A stretch of 64,000 nucleotides of DNA. Source: Streptomyces griseoluteus (lineage in GTDB: Bacteria > Actinomycetota > Actinomycetes > Streptomycetales > Streptomycetaceae). This document shows, in pieces, positions 15,590 to 23,359 of the stretch. Positions within the stretch are counted from its first letter, which is position 1. The number at the start of each line of letters is the position of its first letter. The notes beneath the pieces are model-generated. The model ran no database searches. It was not told the origin of the DNA and worked only from the letters and a program-made list of their open reading frames with translations. The stretch spans positions 186,001 through 250,000 of the forward strand of contig JOBE01000001.1 of assembly GCA_000717735.1 (NCBI GenBank), written 5' to 3'. The position numbers and the translations under genes were made by a program.

Positions 15590-17965
15590 TCAGAAGTTGC
15601 CGTCGTAGTCGCCGGCGCCGGCGGAGGCGTCCGGCCCCGTGCTGCTGAGGGGGCCGGAGGGGGTGGGGGAATCCCGGCCCGTGTCGCCCGCGGTGGTTCT
15701 CACGGGCCGGCGGGACCACGGGGTGGAGCGGGCGCGGCGCGGGGCCGTACGGCCGCCCCGTACGACGAGTTCGTGGTCACCGAGCCCGGCCGGCTCACCG
15801 GGCCTGACCGGGACCTGTCCGCCGCCCCGGGGCCGGAGGAACAGCTCGCCCGCGCCGGTGCGGCGCAGCACATGGGCGGTGGAGGAGCCTCCGGGGATCC
15901 GGCGGAGCGTGGGCGGCGCCCCGTACGGTTCGTCGACGGCGAAGGCGAAGGCGCCGCCCGGGCTCTGGCCCCGCCGGACGGTCAGCGAGTCGAGCGGCCT
16001 GCCGTCCTGGCACAGTTCGAGCGTGACGCCGACGAGGTCGCGGCGGCGGCGCCGGGCCGCGACCCGGATGCCGACGAAGGCGCCGAGGACGAGGAGGGCC
16101 GCGGCGCCGCCCGCCACCACCTTCCACCAGCGCTCCCACCAGGTCGGCGGCGCCACCACGGTGATGTCGAGGAATGCGCCGCGCAGGACGCGGTCGCCGT
16201 CGCCGGTGTCCACGACGGTGACCCGGCCGCCGAGTTCACCGAGGGCGGTGCCGCCGCCGAGCGTGACGGTGAAGGGGATGCGGGTGCTGCGGTTCGGCGG
16301 GGCCGTGACGGTCGCCGGGGTGACGGCGAGCTCCGCGCCCGGGGTCTGGTCGCCGAGGGCGAGCCGCAGGGTGCGCGGCGCGGAGTCGTTGTTGGTGACG
16401 TCGAGGGTGCCGTGCACGGTGCCCCCGGGGTGGACGGTGGCCGCGTCGACGGTGAGGGCGGCGGTCACGAGGGGCGCTTCGGCGGCGGTACGGGCGTGCA
16501 GCGGGCGCCGGTCGGAGGTGATCCCGGGCGCCTCCATCCGGGTGACCAGCTCCAGGTCGCCGGTGGCCCCCGCGGGGACGGTCAGCGTGCCGGTGAACCG
16601 TACGTCGCCCGCCTTGGCGTCGGGGGCCTTCCCGTCGTCGGCGAGCCGGAAGCTGACGGGCCGGAAGCCGTCGCCGCTCAGGTCGGCCGCGACCGCGAGA
16701 CCGGCCAGCTGGCGCGGGTCGGTGACGACGACTCCGCGCCGGGTCTGCATCCGCACCTCGACCTTGACCTGCTCCCCGGCGCGCGGGGACGCCGGGTCGA
16801 GGACGACGGTGGAGCGGAGGCGGCCCTGCCAGATCGCCCGGACGGCGACCTCGCGGTCGCGGTGGCCCTCCGGCGCCTCGATGTGCACCCGCCAGCGGCC
16901 CGGCAGCGGGTTCTTCACGCGCAGCGCCTCCACCGGGCCGTTCTGCCCGCTCACCTCGAAGGCGGAGCCGTCGAACTCCCCCCGCACGGGCACCTTGCGG
17001 CCCGCCGGGTCGAAGTACGTGACGCGCACCTTCGGGTCGTGCTTGGCGACCGTGAGGGAGCCGTCGGTGGCGATGGGCGGGATGACGACGGTCAGGTCGG
17101 CGGGCGGCTTGCCGACGGTGCCGTGGGAGATGCGGGCGCAGCGGGCGGCGGCGAAGGTCTCCTGGAGGGCCTTGTCGATCTCGGCGGAGGTGTCGACGAC
17201 CCGCATGCGCGGGACGGAGCCGGGGATCTCGGAGCAGCCGCCGAGGTAGCCGCCGCGGGCCATGGCGGTGAGAGCGGCGCGGTCGATCTCGCCGCCGAAT
17301 CCGAGGGGCCAGATCTGGACGCCGGCGGCCCGGGCGCGGGCGAGTTCCTCGGTGAGCCGCCGCTCGCCGTTGGACTGGCGGCTGTCCGGGTCGGTGCCGT
17401 ACTCGGGGCTGTCGGCGACGTCGAGCTTGCCGTCGGTCAGCAGGAAGACGACCTTGGGGGCGGCGGCCTCGCCCGCCTTGCCCGTGCCGGTCCCGGTGAG
17501 CCGGGTGACGGCCTGCCGGATGGCCGCGGGGAAGTCGGTGCCGGGACCCGTACGGGCGGGGTCGCGGCGGCCGAGGTCCTGGACGCAGTCGCTGAGCCGC
17601 TCACGGCCCGCCGCGTCGGCGACGGTGAGCGGGCAGACCTCGCGTACGGGCGACTGACCGGGCTTCTCCGAACTGCCGAAGCCGATGACGGTGGCCCGGG
17701 AACGCTCCGATATCTCGCCCTGGCTGAGGAGGGCCGCCGCCTCGGTCTCGCGCGCGAGGTCCTTGTCGGCGAGGCTCGCCGACTGGTCCACGACGACGGC
17801 GAAGTCGATGGGATCCGGGCCTTCCGGGCCTTCGGCGGGGGCGGCCTGCCCGGCCGGGGAGGCGGGGGTACGGGGCGCGCCCGACGCGGTGGTCGCCGCG
17901 AACGGGGAGAGCGCGAGGAGCACCCCGGCGAGGAGCAGGGCGCTCCCCTTGTCGTTCCACTGCAT
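15590..17965 (-). CDS. Extracytoplasmic vWA-domain protein with C-terminal membrane anchor
   Basis: The 791-residue protein has a signal peptide (residues 1-29, ending A-T-T-A-S-G) and a von Willebrand A domain starting about residue 54 with a complete MIDAS D-x-S-x-S (D60-Q-S-A-S64) and a T-D-G-K-L-D metal loop near 175. Ig-like beta domains follow. One transmembrane helix (about 645-668, followed by R-R-R-R-R) precedes a roughly 120-residue C-terminal, probably cytoplasmic domain. It therefore likely binds metal and a ligand outside the membrane and signals inward. The ATG at 17965 has GGTGAGAG upstream; two GTG codons further up overlap the stop of the PycTM-like gene and are alternatives. 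A much longer open frame to 19270 is a shadow of the genes before it. Confidence 0.85.
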   Translation of the reverse strand: MQWNDKGSALLLAGVLLALSPFAATTASGAPRTPASPAGQAAPAEGPEGPDPIDFAVVVDQSASLADKDLARETEAAALLSQGEISERSRATVIGFGSSEKPGQSPVREVCPLTVADAAGRERLSDCVQDLGRRDPARTGPGTDFPAAIRQAVTRLTGTGTGKAGEAAAPKVVFLLTDGKLDVADSPEYGTDPDSRQSNGERRLTEELARARAAGVQIWPLGFGGEIDRAALTAMARGGYLGGCSEIPGSVPRMRVVDTSAEIDKALQETFAAARCARISHGTVGKPPADLTVVIPPIATDGSLTVAKHDPKVRVTYFDPAGRKVPVRGEFDGSAFEVSGQNGPVEALRVKNPLPGRWRVHIEAPEGHRDREVAVRAIWQGRLRSTVVLDPASPRAGEQVKVEVRMQTRRGVVVTDPRQLAGLAVAADLSGDGFRPVSFRLADDGKAPDAKAGDVRFTGTLTVPAGATGDLELVTRMEAPGITSDRRPLHARTAAEAPLVTAALTVDAATVHPGGTVHGTLDVTNNDSAPRTLRLALGDQTPGAELAVTPATVTAPPNRSTRIPFTVTLGGGTALGELGGRVTVVDTGDGDRVLRGAFLDITVVAPPTWWERWWKVVAGGAAALLVLGAFVGIRVAARRRRRDLVGVTLELCQDGRPLDSLTVRRGQSPGGAFAFAVDEPYGAPPTLRRIPGGSSTAHVLRRTGAGELFLRPRGGGQVPVRPGEPAGLGDHELVVRGGRTAPRRARSTPWSRRPVRTTAGDTGRDSPTPSGPLSSTGPDASAGAGDYDGNF

Positions 17966-17973
17966 GTTCTCTC

Positions 17974-18531
17974 TCACCACAGTTCGCTGAGGAGGGCCAG
18001 GAGGGCGCCGAGCGCGAGCGAGCAGACGCCCAGGCGCAGCCACCGGTACTTCGCCGCGAGCACGAGGCCGTGCACGCCGGCCTGTTCGAGGAGCCAGTCG
18101 GTGGCGTCCGCGCCGGACGCGGAGAGCCGGCCGCGGAGCGCGGGCGCGGAGGGACCTGCCGCGAGGTCGCGCAGCATCGTGCGGTCGGCTCCGACGCGGG
18201 TGCGGGGCAGCACCACGGAGACGAGCATCAGGACACCCGCCGTCCACAGCACGCCCGCCACCAGCAGGAACACCCGTCCGGCGCCCGGCGCGGACAGCAG
18301 CGTGCCGTCCCCGGAGAACACGACCGCGAGGAAGGCGAGGGCGCCGGAGAGCAGGATCGCGGCCTTGGTGTCGGCGCGGCCGATGTCCTCGCGGACGGTG
18401 GCGAGCAGCCGCTCGGCCATGAGCCTGAGCTCTTCGGGCGGTACGGGGGCGGGGCGGGGCGCGGGCCGGGGCGTGGGTACGGGGGCGGCGCCTGGTACGG
18501 GCTCCGGCGCGGGGCCCGGGAGGGTGGTCAT
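17974..18531 (-). CDS. PycTM-like transmembrane effector protein
   Basis: The 185-residue protein starts with a Pro-rich tail (1-33). A helix follows whose motif R-A-D-T-K-A-A-I-L-L (D54, K56) runs into TM1 (about 57-73), TM2 at about 86-108 and TM3 at about 163-183. The helix with conserved Asp-x-Lys directly before the first membrane segment is the hallmark of the Pycsar TM effector domain (PycTM), whose members disrupt the membrane after a cyclic nucleotide signal. The cyclase-like gene lies three genes upstream in the same operon. The start is ATGA-coupled to the SPFH-like gene. Its role as effector is inferred from the domain; other small membrane proteins with similar topology are possible. 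Confidence 0.75.
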   Translation of the reverse strand: MTTLPGPAPEPVPGAAPVPTPRPAPRPAPVPPEELRLMAERLLATVREDIGRADTKAAILLSGALAFLAVVFSGDGTLLSAPGAGRVFLLVAGVLWTAGVLMLVSVVLPRTRVGADRTMLRDLAAGPSAPALRGRLSASGADATDWLLEQAGVHGLVLAAKYRWLRLGVCSLALGALLALLSELW

Positions 18532-20003
18532 TCGTCGTCCCAGTCGTTGAAGTCGGAGCTGGGCCGGGACGGGCCGGCGGACCGGCGGGGGTGGTCGGAC
18601 CGTTCGCGGTCGTACGGGTCCTCGCGGTGGTACCGGTCGTCGCGGCCGTACCGGTCGTCTCCCTCGTACCGCTCGTACCGCTGGTGCGGCTCGTCCGTGT
18701 CGTTCCTCCCGTACGGTGCTTCCTCCCGCTGCCGCTCCCCCTCCCGCTGCCGTTCCCGCTCGGAGCCGGACTCGACCCGCGTCGGCTCGTGGACCCAGGG
18801 GTCGCGCGGGGCGTCCTCGTGCTCGTCGTCCCAGTCGGGGCTGCTCGGCTCAGGGCGCCCTTCCTCCAGGGCGAGGCGGCGCGACGGGGTCCCGCCCGAG
18901 GGGTTGAGCACCCGGTCGGTGATGCCGTCGATGACGCCGCCGGTCTGGGTCCGCAGGTACATGAGGACCTGGTACATCTGCTCGCCGATGTCGTGCCGTT
19001 CCAGGACGCCGGTGTCCAGGAGCCGGTTGAAGACGGCCAGGTAGTCCTCCTGGCCCTCGCGCCGCTCCCGCTGGAGCTGGGTGCGGATCTCCCACTGCTT
19101 GTCGGGGTGCATCGCCATGTGGTGGGCGATCTGGGCGTGGTCCCCGCGCCTGAGGAGGGCCTCCAGCTCGCGGGCGCGGTCGGCGACCAGGGCGCGTTCG
19201 GCGGCCTGCCGGCGGCGCTCCGCCTCGGCGACGCGCTGGTCGGCCTCCATGGTGACGCCGTAGAGGTCACGGCGTGAGACCTCGGCCTTGACGGAGTCGT
19301 CGAGGTCGATGAAGACGAGGACCCGGGTGCGGAGCCCGACGTCCCGGCCGAAGCTGAGGCGTCCGGTGCTCAGCTCGTCCCGTACCGCCTCGTCGGCGCG
19401 CTGCGCGTCGGTGATGCGGAACCTCCGGGAGATCCTGCGCAGTCCGTCGAGGAGTTCGTCGTGGAGCAACTCGGCTACGTCCTCGACCTGTTCGCGGACG
19501 ACGAGGTGCGGGTCGGTCACCGCCCACTGGATCTTGGCCACGGCCTCGAAGAAGACGCCGTCCCCCGCGGCCGGCAACTGGAGCCTGAACTCGGTGACGT
19601 GACGACCCAGTCGTACCTCGAAGACGGTGTACGGGGAGCCGAGCAGGGGCTTGTTCACGTCCTCCGTGCGGTCGGGCCAGACCACCCGGTGGCCGCCGTT
19701 GCGGTAGAGGAGGACGGCGGCGACGCGACCGCTCCGGCGGCGGTACGGGGGCGCGTACTCGCCGATCAGCGGTCCGCGCGGACGCCCGCCGGCGGACCCG
19801 TCCTCCGTTCCTTCCGGCTGCCGTCCCCGTACGCGTGCCTGCTCCTGATCCCCTACGCGTGCCTGCTCCTGGCCGCGCGCGCGGTCCCGGTCGCCCTGGC
19901 GAGCCCGGTCGTCCTGGCGGGCCCGGTCATCCTGGCGGGCCCGGTCATCCTGGCGGGCCCGCGCGTCCGGCTGTGCGTTCCTGTTCTGCTCGGGTCCGGT
20001 CAT
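18528..20003 (-). CDS. SPFH (stomatin/prohibitin)-like protein
   Basis: The first 60 residues of this 491-residue protein are low-complexity Arg/Asp/Gln repeats (R-A-R-Q-D-D units). Residues about 80-310 look like an SPFH domain: beta-rich start, then a helix with A-D-Q-R-V-A-E-A-E-R-R-R typical of the stomatin coiled coil. A helical region and a very charged Asp/Arg/Tyr-rich tail follow. There is no clear membrane helix, so membrane association would rely on partners such as the PycTM-like protein encoded right after it. The ATG at 20003 is chosen because it gives an ATGA overlap with the NTPase gene; an in-frame start at 20033 is possible. SPFH proteins scaffold membrane complexes, which suits a scaffold role here (inference). 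Confidence 0.75.
   Translation of the reverse strand: MTGPEQNRNAQPDARARQDDRARQDDRARQDDRARQGDRDRARGQEQARVGDQEQARVRGRQPEGTEDGSAGGRPRGPLIGEYAPPYRRRSGRVAAVLLYRNGGHRVVWPDRTEDVNKPLLGSPYTVFEVRLGRHVTEFRLQLPAAGDGVFFEAVAKIQWAVTDPHLVVREQVEDVAELLHDELLDGLRRISRRFRITDAQRADEAVRDELSTGRLSFGRDVGLRTRVLVFIDLDDSVKAEVSRRDLYGVTMEADQRVAEAERRRQAAERALVADRARELEALLRRGDHAQIAHHMAMHPDKQWEIRTQLQRERREGQEDYLAVFNRLLDTGVLERHDIGEQMYQVLMYLRTQTGGVIDGITDRVLNPSGGTPSRRLALEEGRPEPSSPDWDDEHEDAPRDPWVHEPTRVESGSERERQREGERQREEAPYGRNDTDEPHQRYERYEGDDRYGRDDRYHREDPYDRERSDHPRRSAGPSRPSSDFNDWDDE
19903..19956. repeat. Three 18-bp tandem repeats
   Basis: Three copies of an 18-bp unit (GCCCGGTCATCCTGGCGG, the first with G for A) code for the R-A-R-Q-D-D units of the SPFH-like protein. 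A degenerate fourth unit flanks them, and just beyond (about 19828-19875) a 24-bp unit coding Q-E-Q-A-R-V is duplicated. Such arrays can vary in copy number without breaking the frame. Confidence 0.85.
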
Positions 20004-22390
20004 CGGTTCGCTCCTTCCGTCACGGCGTTCCACATCCGGAGCGCCGCGCCTCTGTCCAGGGGCCGGTCGCGGTCCCGGACCAGTTCGTTCAGCAGGTCCC
20101 TGAGCCGGTCGCGGTCACGGCGGTCCACCGCGAGGCGCGGCAGGAAGGCGCAGACGTGCCCGAGGGACTCCGGGTCCTTCGCGGCCTTCCGGAGCAGACC
20201 GCCGAGCGCTTCGAGGGCCGCTTCCCCCGAGCGGGCCGTGGCGAGCGTGCGCCGCAGCAGCGACGCGAGGTCCGGTGCGAGATCGGGCCGGGTCGCGAGC
20301 AGGGCGACGAGCAGCGGGCGGGCCGCGTGCCGGTCGAGCTCGGGCACCTCCCGCAGCCCCCAGAGGTGGGTGGTCCGGGTGCTCAGGGCGCGGATGACGG
20401 CGAGGTGGACGAGGTTGGCCAGGGTGGGCCGGCCGTCGTCCAGCCACTGCCCGAGCCGCCGGAGCACGGGCTCGGGTTCGCCGGAGGCCAGCAGCCGCGC
20501 CACGCTGAAGGAGGCGGGCAGGAGTGCGTCGACGTCGGTGGCCTCGCGGGTCCTGACGACCCGGGCGAGGGCGTCGAGCGAACCGGGGACGCTGCCGGCG
20601 GCGAGGACGTAGCCGTGGGTGAGCAGGGCGGTCCTGACGAACGTGTCGTTCCCGGAGCCCGCCCAGTCCTTGAGGACGGCGGCGACCGCGGGCCGGACGC
20701 GGGGGTCGCGCGCGGACTCGGCGAGCGCGGTGGCGGCGGCCATCCGGGCGACCGGCTCGTCGGTGGCGGCGAGCGGGACCACCAGCTCGCGGTAGCCGTG
20801 GATCCAGTCCCAGGAGCAGAGCACGCCGGCCGCGATGGAGGCCCGCACCCACACCTCGGGACGCGGGTCGTCGCAGAGCGACCGGAGCCAACGCGCCACC
20901 GGACCGCGGACGTTGTGGTAGCCGTGCCAGATCTCGCCGAGGACGGCGCCGGCGAGCGCCTCGCCCTGGAAGCGGACCGCACGCACCGGGACCTTGGCCG
21001 GGCCGAGGTCCAGTTCGCCGTCCTCGAGGACGGCGCGGGCCTGCACCGGCCGGTGCTCGGCGTGCGTTCCGAACAGGCGTCGGCCCGGGGCGTGTTCGGG
21101 GTCGAGGGTGACGGCGAGTTCCCAGGCGAGGAGTTCGGCGGCCTCGGCGGCGAGGCTGTAGGCGGAGCCGTTGAAGACGGCCACGGCGATTCGGAACGCC
21201 CCGGCGTTCAGGGCCGGAAGGGCCTCGGGGAGCGCGCCGGGACGGTCGGCGCCTGCGAACCACTCGCGGGCCTGGGACCGCACGAAGGAGGCGCATTCGG
21301 CGAGGAGTTGCTCGTCGGTCACCTCACCCCGCCAGTGCCGGGCGAGGTGGTCGGCGAGCCGTGCGGCCTCACGTGGCCGCAGCTCCTCCAGACCGAGGGC
21401 GTCGACGACGTCCCGCTGCGCCGCGCGCGCCCGCGCGGCGCCGAGCGCCTCGTCGGACTCGGCGCGCAGCCGGTGCCAGAGGTGGCGCTGGAGGACCTCG
21501 TCGGCGGGCGGCGGTGCGCAGTACATCCCGTACCGCCCGCGCAGCAGCCGGTCGGCGAGCTCCCCGTTCTCGACGAGGACGACGCCGTACGCGTCCCGGC
21601 CGCGCAGGAGGTCGCCGAAGCGGTCCAGGTGGAGTTCGGAGAGGCGGGTGGCGGTGCGGCGCGGGACGGCGGTGTGCTCACCGCGCCCGGAGCGGGAGGA
21701 GCGCGGCTCGCCCTCGGCGCCCACGTCCTCGGCGGGCAGCTCCAGGAGGTGGCCGCCGCCCTCCTGGAGGACGTCCTCGGTGAGCTCGTCGACGCCGTGG
21801 CGCGGGTCGAGGCGGAAGACCCTGCCGCCGGTCAGTTCGGCGAGCAGGGCGAGCGCGGTGGCCTTGCGACCGCTGCCGGGTTCGCCGCACAGGACGAGGA
21901 CCCGGTGGTCGCGGAGCCGGTCGCGCATCCGCCGGTACCCGGCGGTCGCGCAGTACACCCGGCCGAGGTGGTCGAGCGTCTCGGGCGGGACGGGGCCCTG
22001 GACGAAGTGCGGGGCGCGGTCGGAACCGCCCAGGGCGAAGATCTGGTTGCCCTCGAACACGGTGCCGTCGCCGTGGATGGTGGTGAGGCGGTCGGCGCCG
22101 CCTCCGGCCCAGGTGCGGACGGCCCGGCGTGCGGTGGCGGCGCCGCCGGTGTCGCCGCCGAGGGACCCGAGGTCGGCGGTCGCGAAGACATTGGGTTCGC
22201 GCGGCTGTTCGGCGGTGCCGTCGGTCCGCTCCGCCCCGCCCGGCCGGTCGACCTCCCGGTCCTGGCGCCCGCCGCCCCCCGGTTCGTTGCCCCGTTCCTG
22301 GCCGCCGCCCGGTGCGTCGGCCCGGCCGCCGTGGACCTGCCCGGCGTCCGGGGCATCGTTCGGCGGCGTCGACTCGTCCTCGTCGCTCAC
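20000..22390 (-). CDS. P-loop NTPase with N-terminal amyloid-like motif and helical repeat C-terminus
   Basis: The N-terminal 70 residues of this 796-residue protein are disordered (Gly/Asp/Arg). Residues 104-122 hold a short Gly-rich motif beginning T-I-H-G-D-G-T-V, similar to the motif at the C-terminus of the cyclase-like protein. A P-loop G-E-P-G-S-G-R-K-A-T lies at 169-178, with Arg at the position before the usual Lys. Residues 480-796 are alpha-helical repeats of HEAT-like character. The layout resembles STAND-type regulatory NTPases with a sensor made of helical repeats. It starts with GTG in a GTGA overlap with the cyclase gene. The exact NTPase family is not certain. Confidence 0.8.
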   Translation of the reverse strand: MSDEDESTPPNDAPDAGQVHGGRADAPGGGQERGNEPGGGGRQDREVDRPGGAERTDGTAEQPREPNVFATADLGSLGGDTGGAATARRAVRTWAGGGADRLTTIHGDGTVFEGNQIFALGGSDRAPHFVQGPVPPETLDHLGRVYCATAGYRRMRDRLRDHRVLVLCGEPGSGRKATALALLAELTGGRVFRLDPRHGVDELTEDVLQEGGGHLLELPAEDVGAEGEPRSSRSGRGEHTAVPRRTATRLSELHLDRFGDLLRGRDAYGVVLVENGELADRLLRGRYGMYCAPPPADEVLQRHLWHRLRAESDEALGAARARAAQRDVVDALGLEELRPREAARLADHLARHWRGEVTDEQLLAECASFVRSQAREWFAGADRPGALPEALPALNAGAFRIAVAVFNGSAYSLAAEAAELLAWELAVTLDPEHAPGRRLFGTHAEHRPVQARAVLEDGELDLGPAKVPVRAVRFQGEALAGAVLGEIWHGYHNVRGPVARWLRSLCDDPRPEVWVRASIAAGVLCSWDWIHGYRELVVPLAATDEPVARMAAATALAESARDPRVRPAVAAVLKDWAGSGNDTFVRTALLTHGYVLAAGSVPGSLDALARVVRTREATDVDALLPASFSVARLLASGEPEPVLRRLGQWLDDGRPTLANLVHLAVIRALSTRTTHLWGLREVPELDRHAARPLLVALLATRPDLAPDLASLLRRTLATARSGEAALEALGGLLRKAAKDPESLGHVCAFLPRLAVDRRDRDRLRDLLNELVRDRDRPLDRGAALRMWNAVTEGANR

Positions 22391-23262
22391 GCCGGCTCAC
22401 CCGCCCCGGCGTCCGGTCCCGGACCCTTGCGGATTCCGGTGAAGCCTCCGTGGATGGTGTTGCCGTGGACGTCGAGCAGGTCACCGCCGACCTGGTACGT
22501 ACGGTTCCCTCCCCCGGTCCGGGGCGTTGGGCCGTCCCCCCGCGACGGCCCAACGCCGGTCCGTGCCCCCGTCGCCGGCACCCGCTCCCCCGCGGCCGCC
22601 GGCCCCCTCTCCCCCTCCGGCGCACGCTCCCCCTCGGGGCCGATGAGCGGCGGAGCGGGCCTGCGCGGTACGTGGAACCAGGCGGCCTCATCGGTCTCCT
22701 TGGACCGGATGCGGGCCCGGCGGTAGTGGTCCGGCTCCACGTACGGCCCGCCCTCGACGACCACGTTCGCGTACAGCCAGTCGGAGACGACGACCAGCAG
22801 GTCGACCTCGGGCGCCTCGTTCATGATCCGCTTGGCCTGCGGGCTGTCGCAGAGCCGGGCGGCGAGGTCCACCGCCCGCCCGACGAGCCCGTGACGGTCC
22901 TGGACGACGAGCCCCGCGTTCATGCCGATCCGCAGCCGCAACGGCCGGGCCCTCCCCTTGTTGTGAGCCCGCAGGCTCTCGTACAGGGTGTCGATCCACC
23001 GTCCGACCATGAGGCTCGGCGGCACGTCGGGGCGGAGTGCGGCGAGGATGCCGTCCCCCCGGTCCTCCTGGTGGAAGGTGCCGGGCTCCACGCCGACGGA
23101 GCTGTACGCGTCGTCGAACGCGGCGTACAGCGCCGCGCGCTGCAGTCCCTTCTCGGCCATGTCCAGGGTCCCGGAGCCACAGATGTCGCCGAAGACGACG
23201 AACCGGTGGATGCCTCCCGCTACCCCGCCGCCCGCTTCCCCGTTCACTCCCGCACTGCTCAC
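22387..23262 (-). CDS. Class III nucleotidyl cyclase-like protein (Pycsar-type candidate)
   Basis: This is a 291-residue protein with a single catalytic-type domain at about 18-185. The two metal-binding Asp positions of class III cyclases are present: D26 in F-V-V-F-G-D-I-C-G and D70 in D-R-G-D-G. The R-I-G-M-N-A-G strand and V-D-L-A-A-R (131-136) are also there; in the latter, Asp132 replaces the usual transition-state Asn while Arg136 is kept. A Pro-rich linker leads to residues 265-273 (V-H-G-N-T-I-H-G-G), a putative amyloid-type motif shared with the next protein. It likely makes a cyclic nucleotide whose base is unknown. The GTG at 23262 has GGGAG 7 nt upstream. It is the first gene of the long operon, with a Crp-family regulator gene just before it. 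Confidence 0.8.
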   Translation of the reverse strand: MSSAGVNGEAGGGVAGGIHRFVVFGDICGSGTLDMAEKGLQRAALYAAFDDAYSSVGVEPGTFHQEDRGDGILAALRPDVPPSLMVGRWIDTLYESLRAHNKGRARPLRLRIGMNAGLVVQDRHGLVGRAVDLAARLCDSPQAKRIMNEAPEVDLLVVVSDWLYANVVVEGGPYVEPDHYRRARIRSKETDEAAWFHVPRRPAPPLIGPEGERAPEGERGPAAAGERVPATGARTGVGPSRGDGPTPRTGGGNRTYQVGGDLLDVHGNTIHGGFTGIRKGPGPDAGAGEPA

Positions 23263-23345
23263 TCTCGGACTCCCTGTGTGATGCCCCGGTGCCGTTGGTG
23301 CCGTGGTGGTGCGTGTCCAGACTGGCCGCGTGGCGCGACCGGCGA

Positions 23346-23359
23346 TGTAGTCGTTTACA
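23346..23359. promoter_or_regulatory. Candidate Crp/Fnr-type operator (TGTA-N6-TACA)
   Basis: The palindrome TGTAGTCGTTTACA has half-sites spaced like Crp/Fnr operators and overlaps the TAA stop of the Crp-family gene, about 84 bp before the cyclase start. It is the most AT-rich point of this junction. It would suit control of the operon by the adjacent regulator, but binding is inferred. Confidence 0.45.

Noticed and set aside
17966..19270. N-terminal extension of the vWA gene up to 19270
   Set aside because: It would run through the PycTM-like and SPFH-like genes; a signal peptide begins at the ATG 17965.
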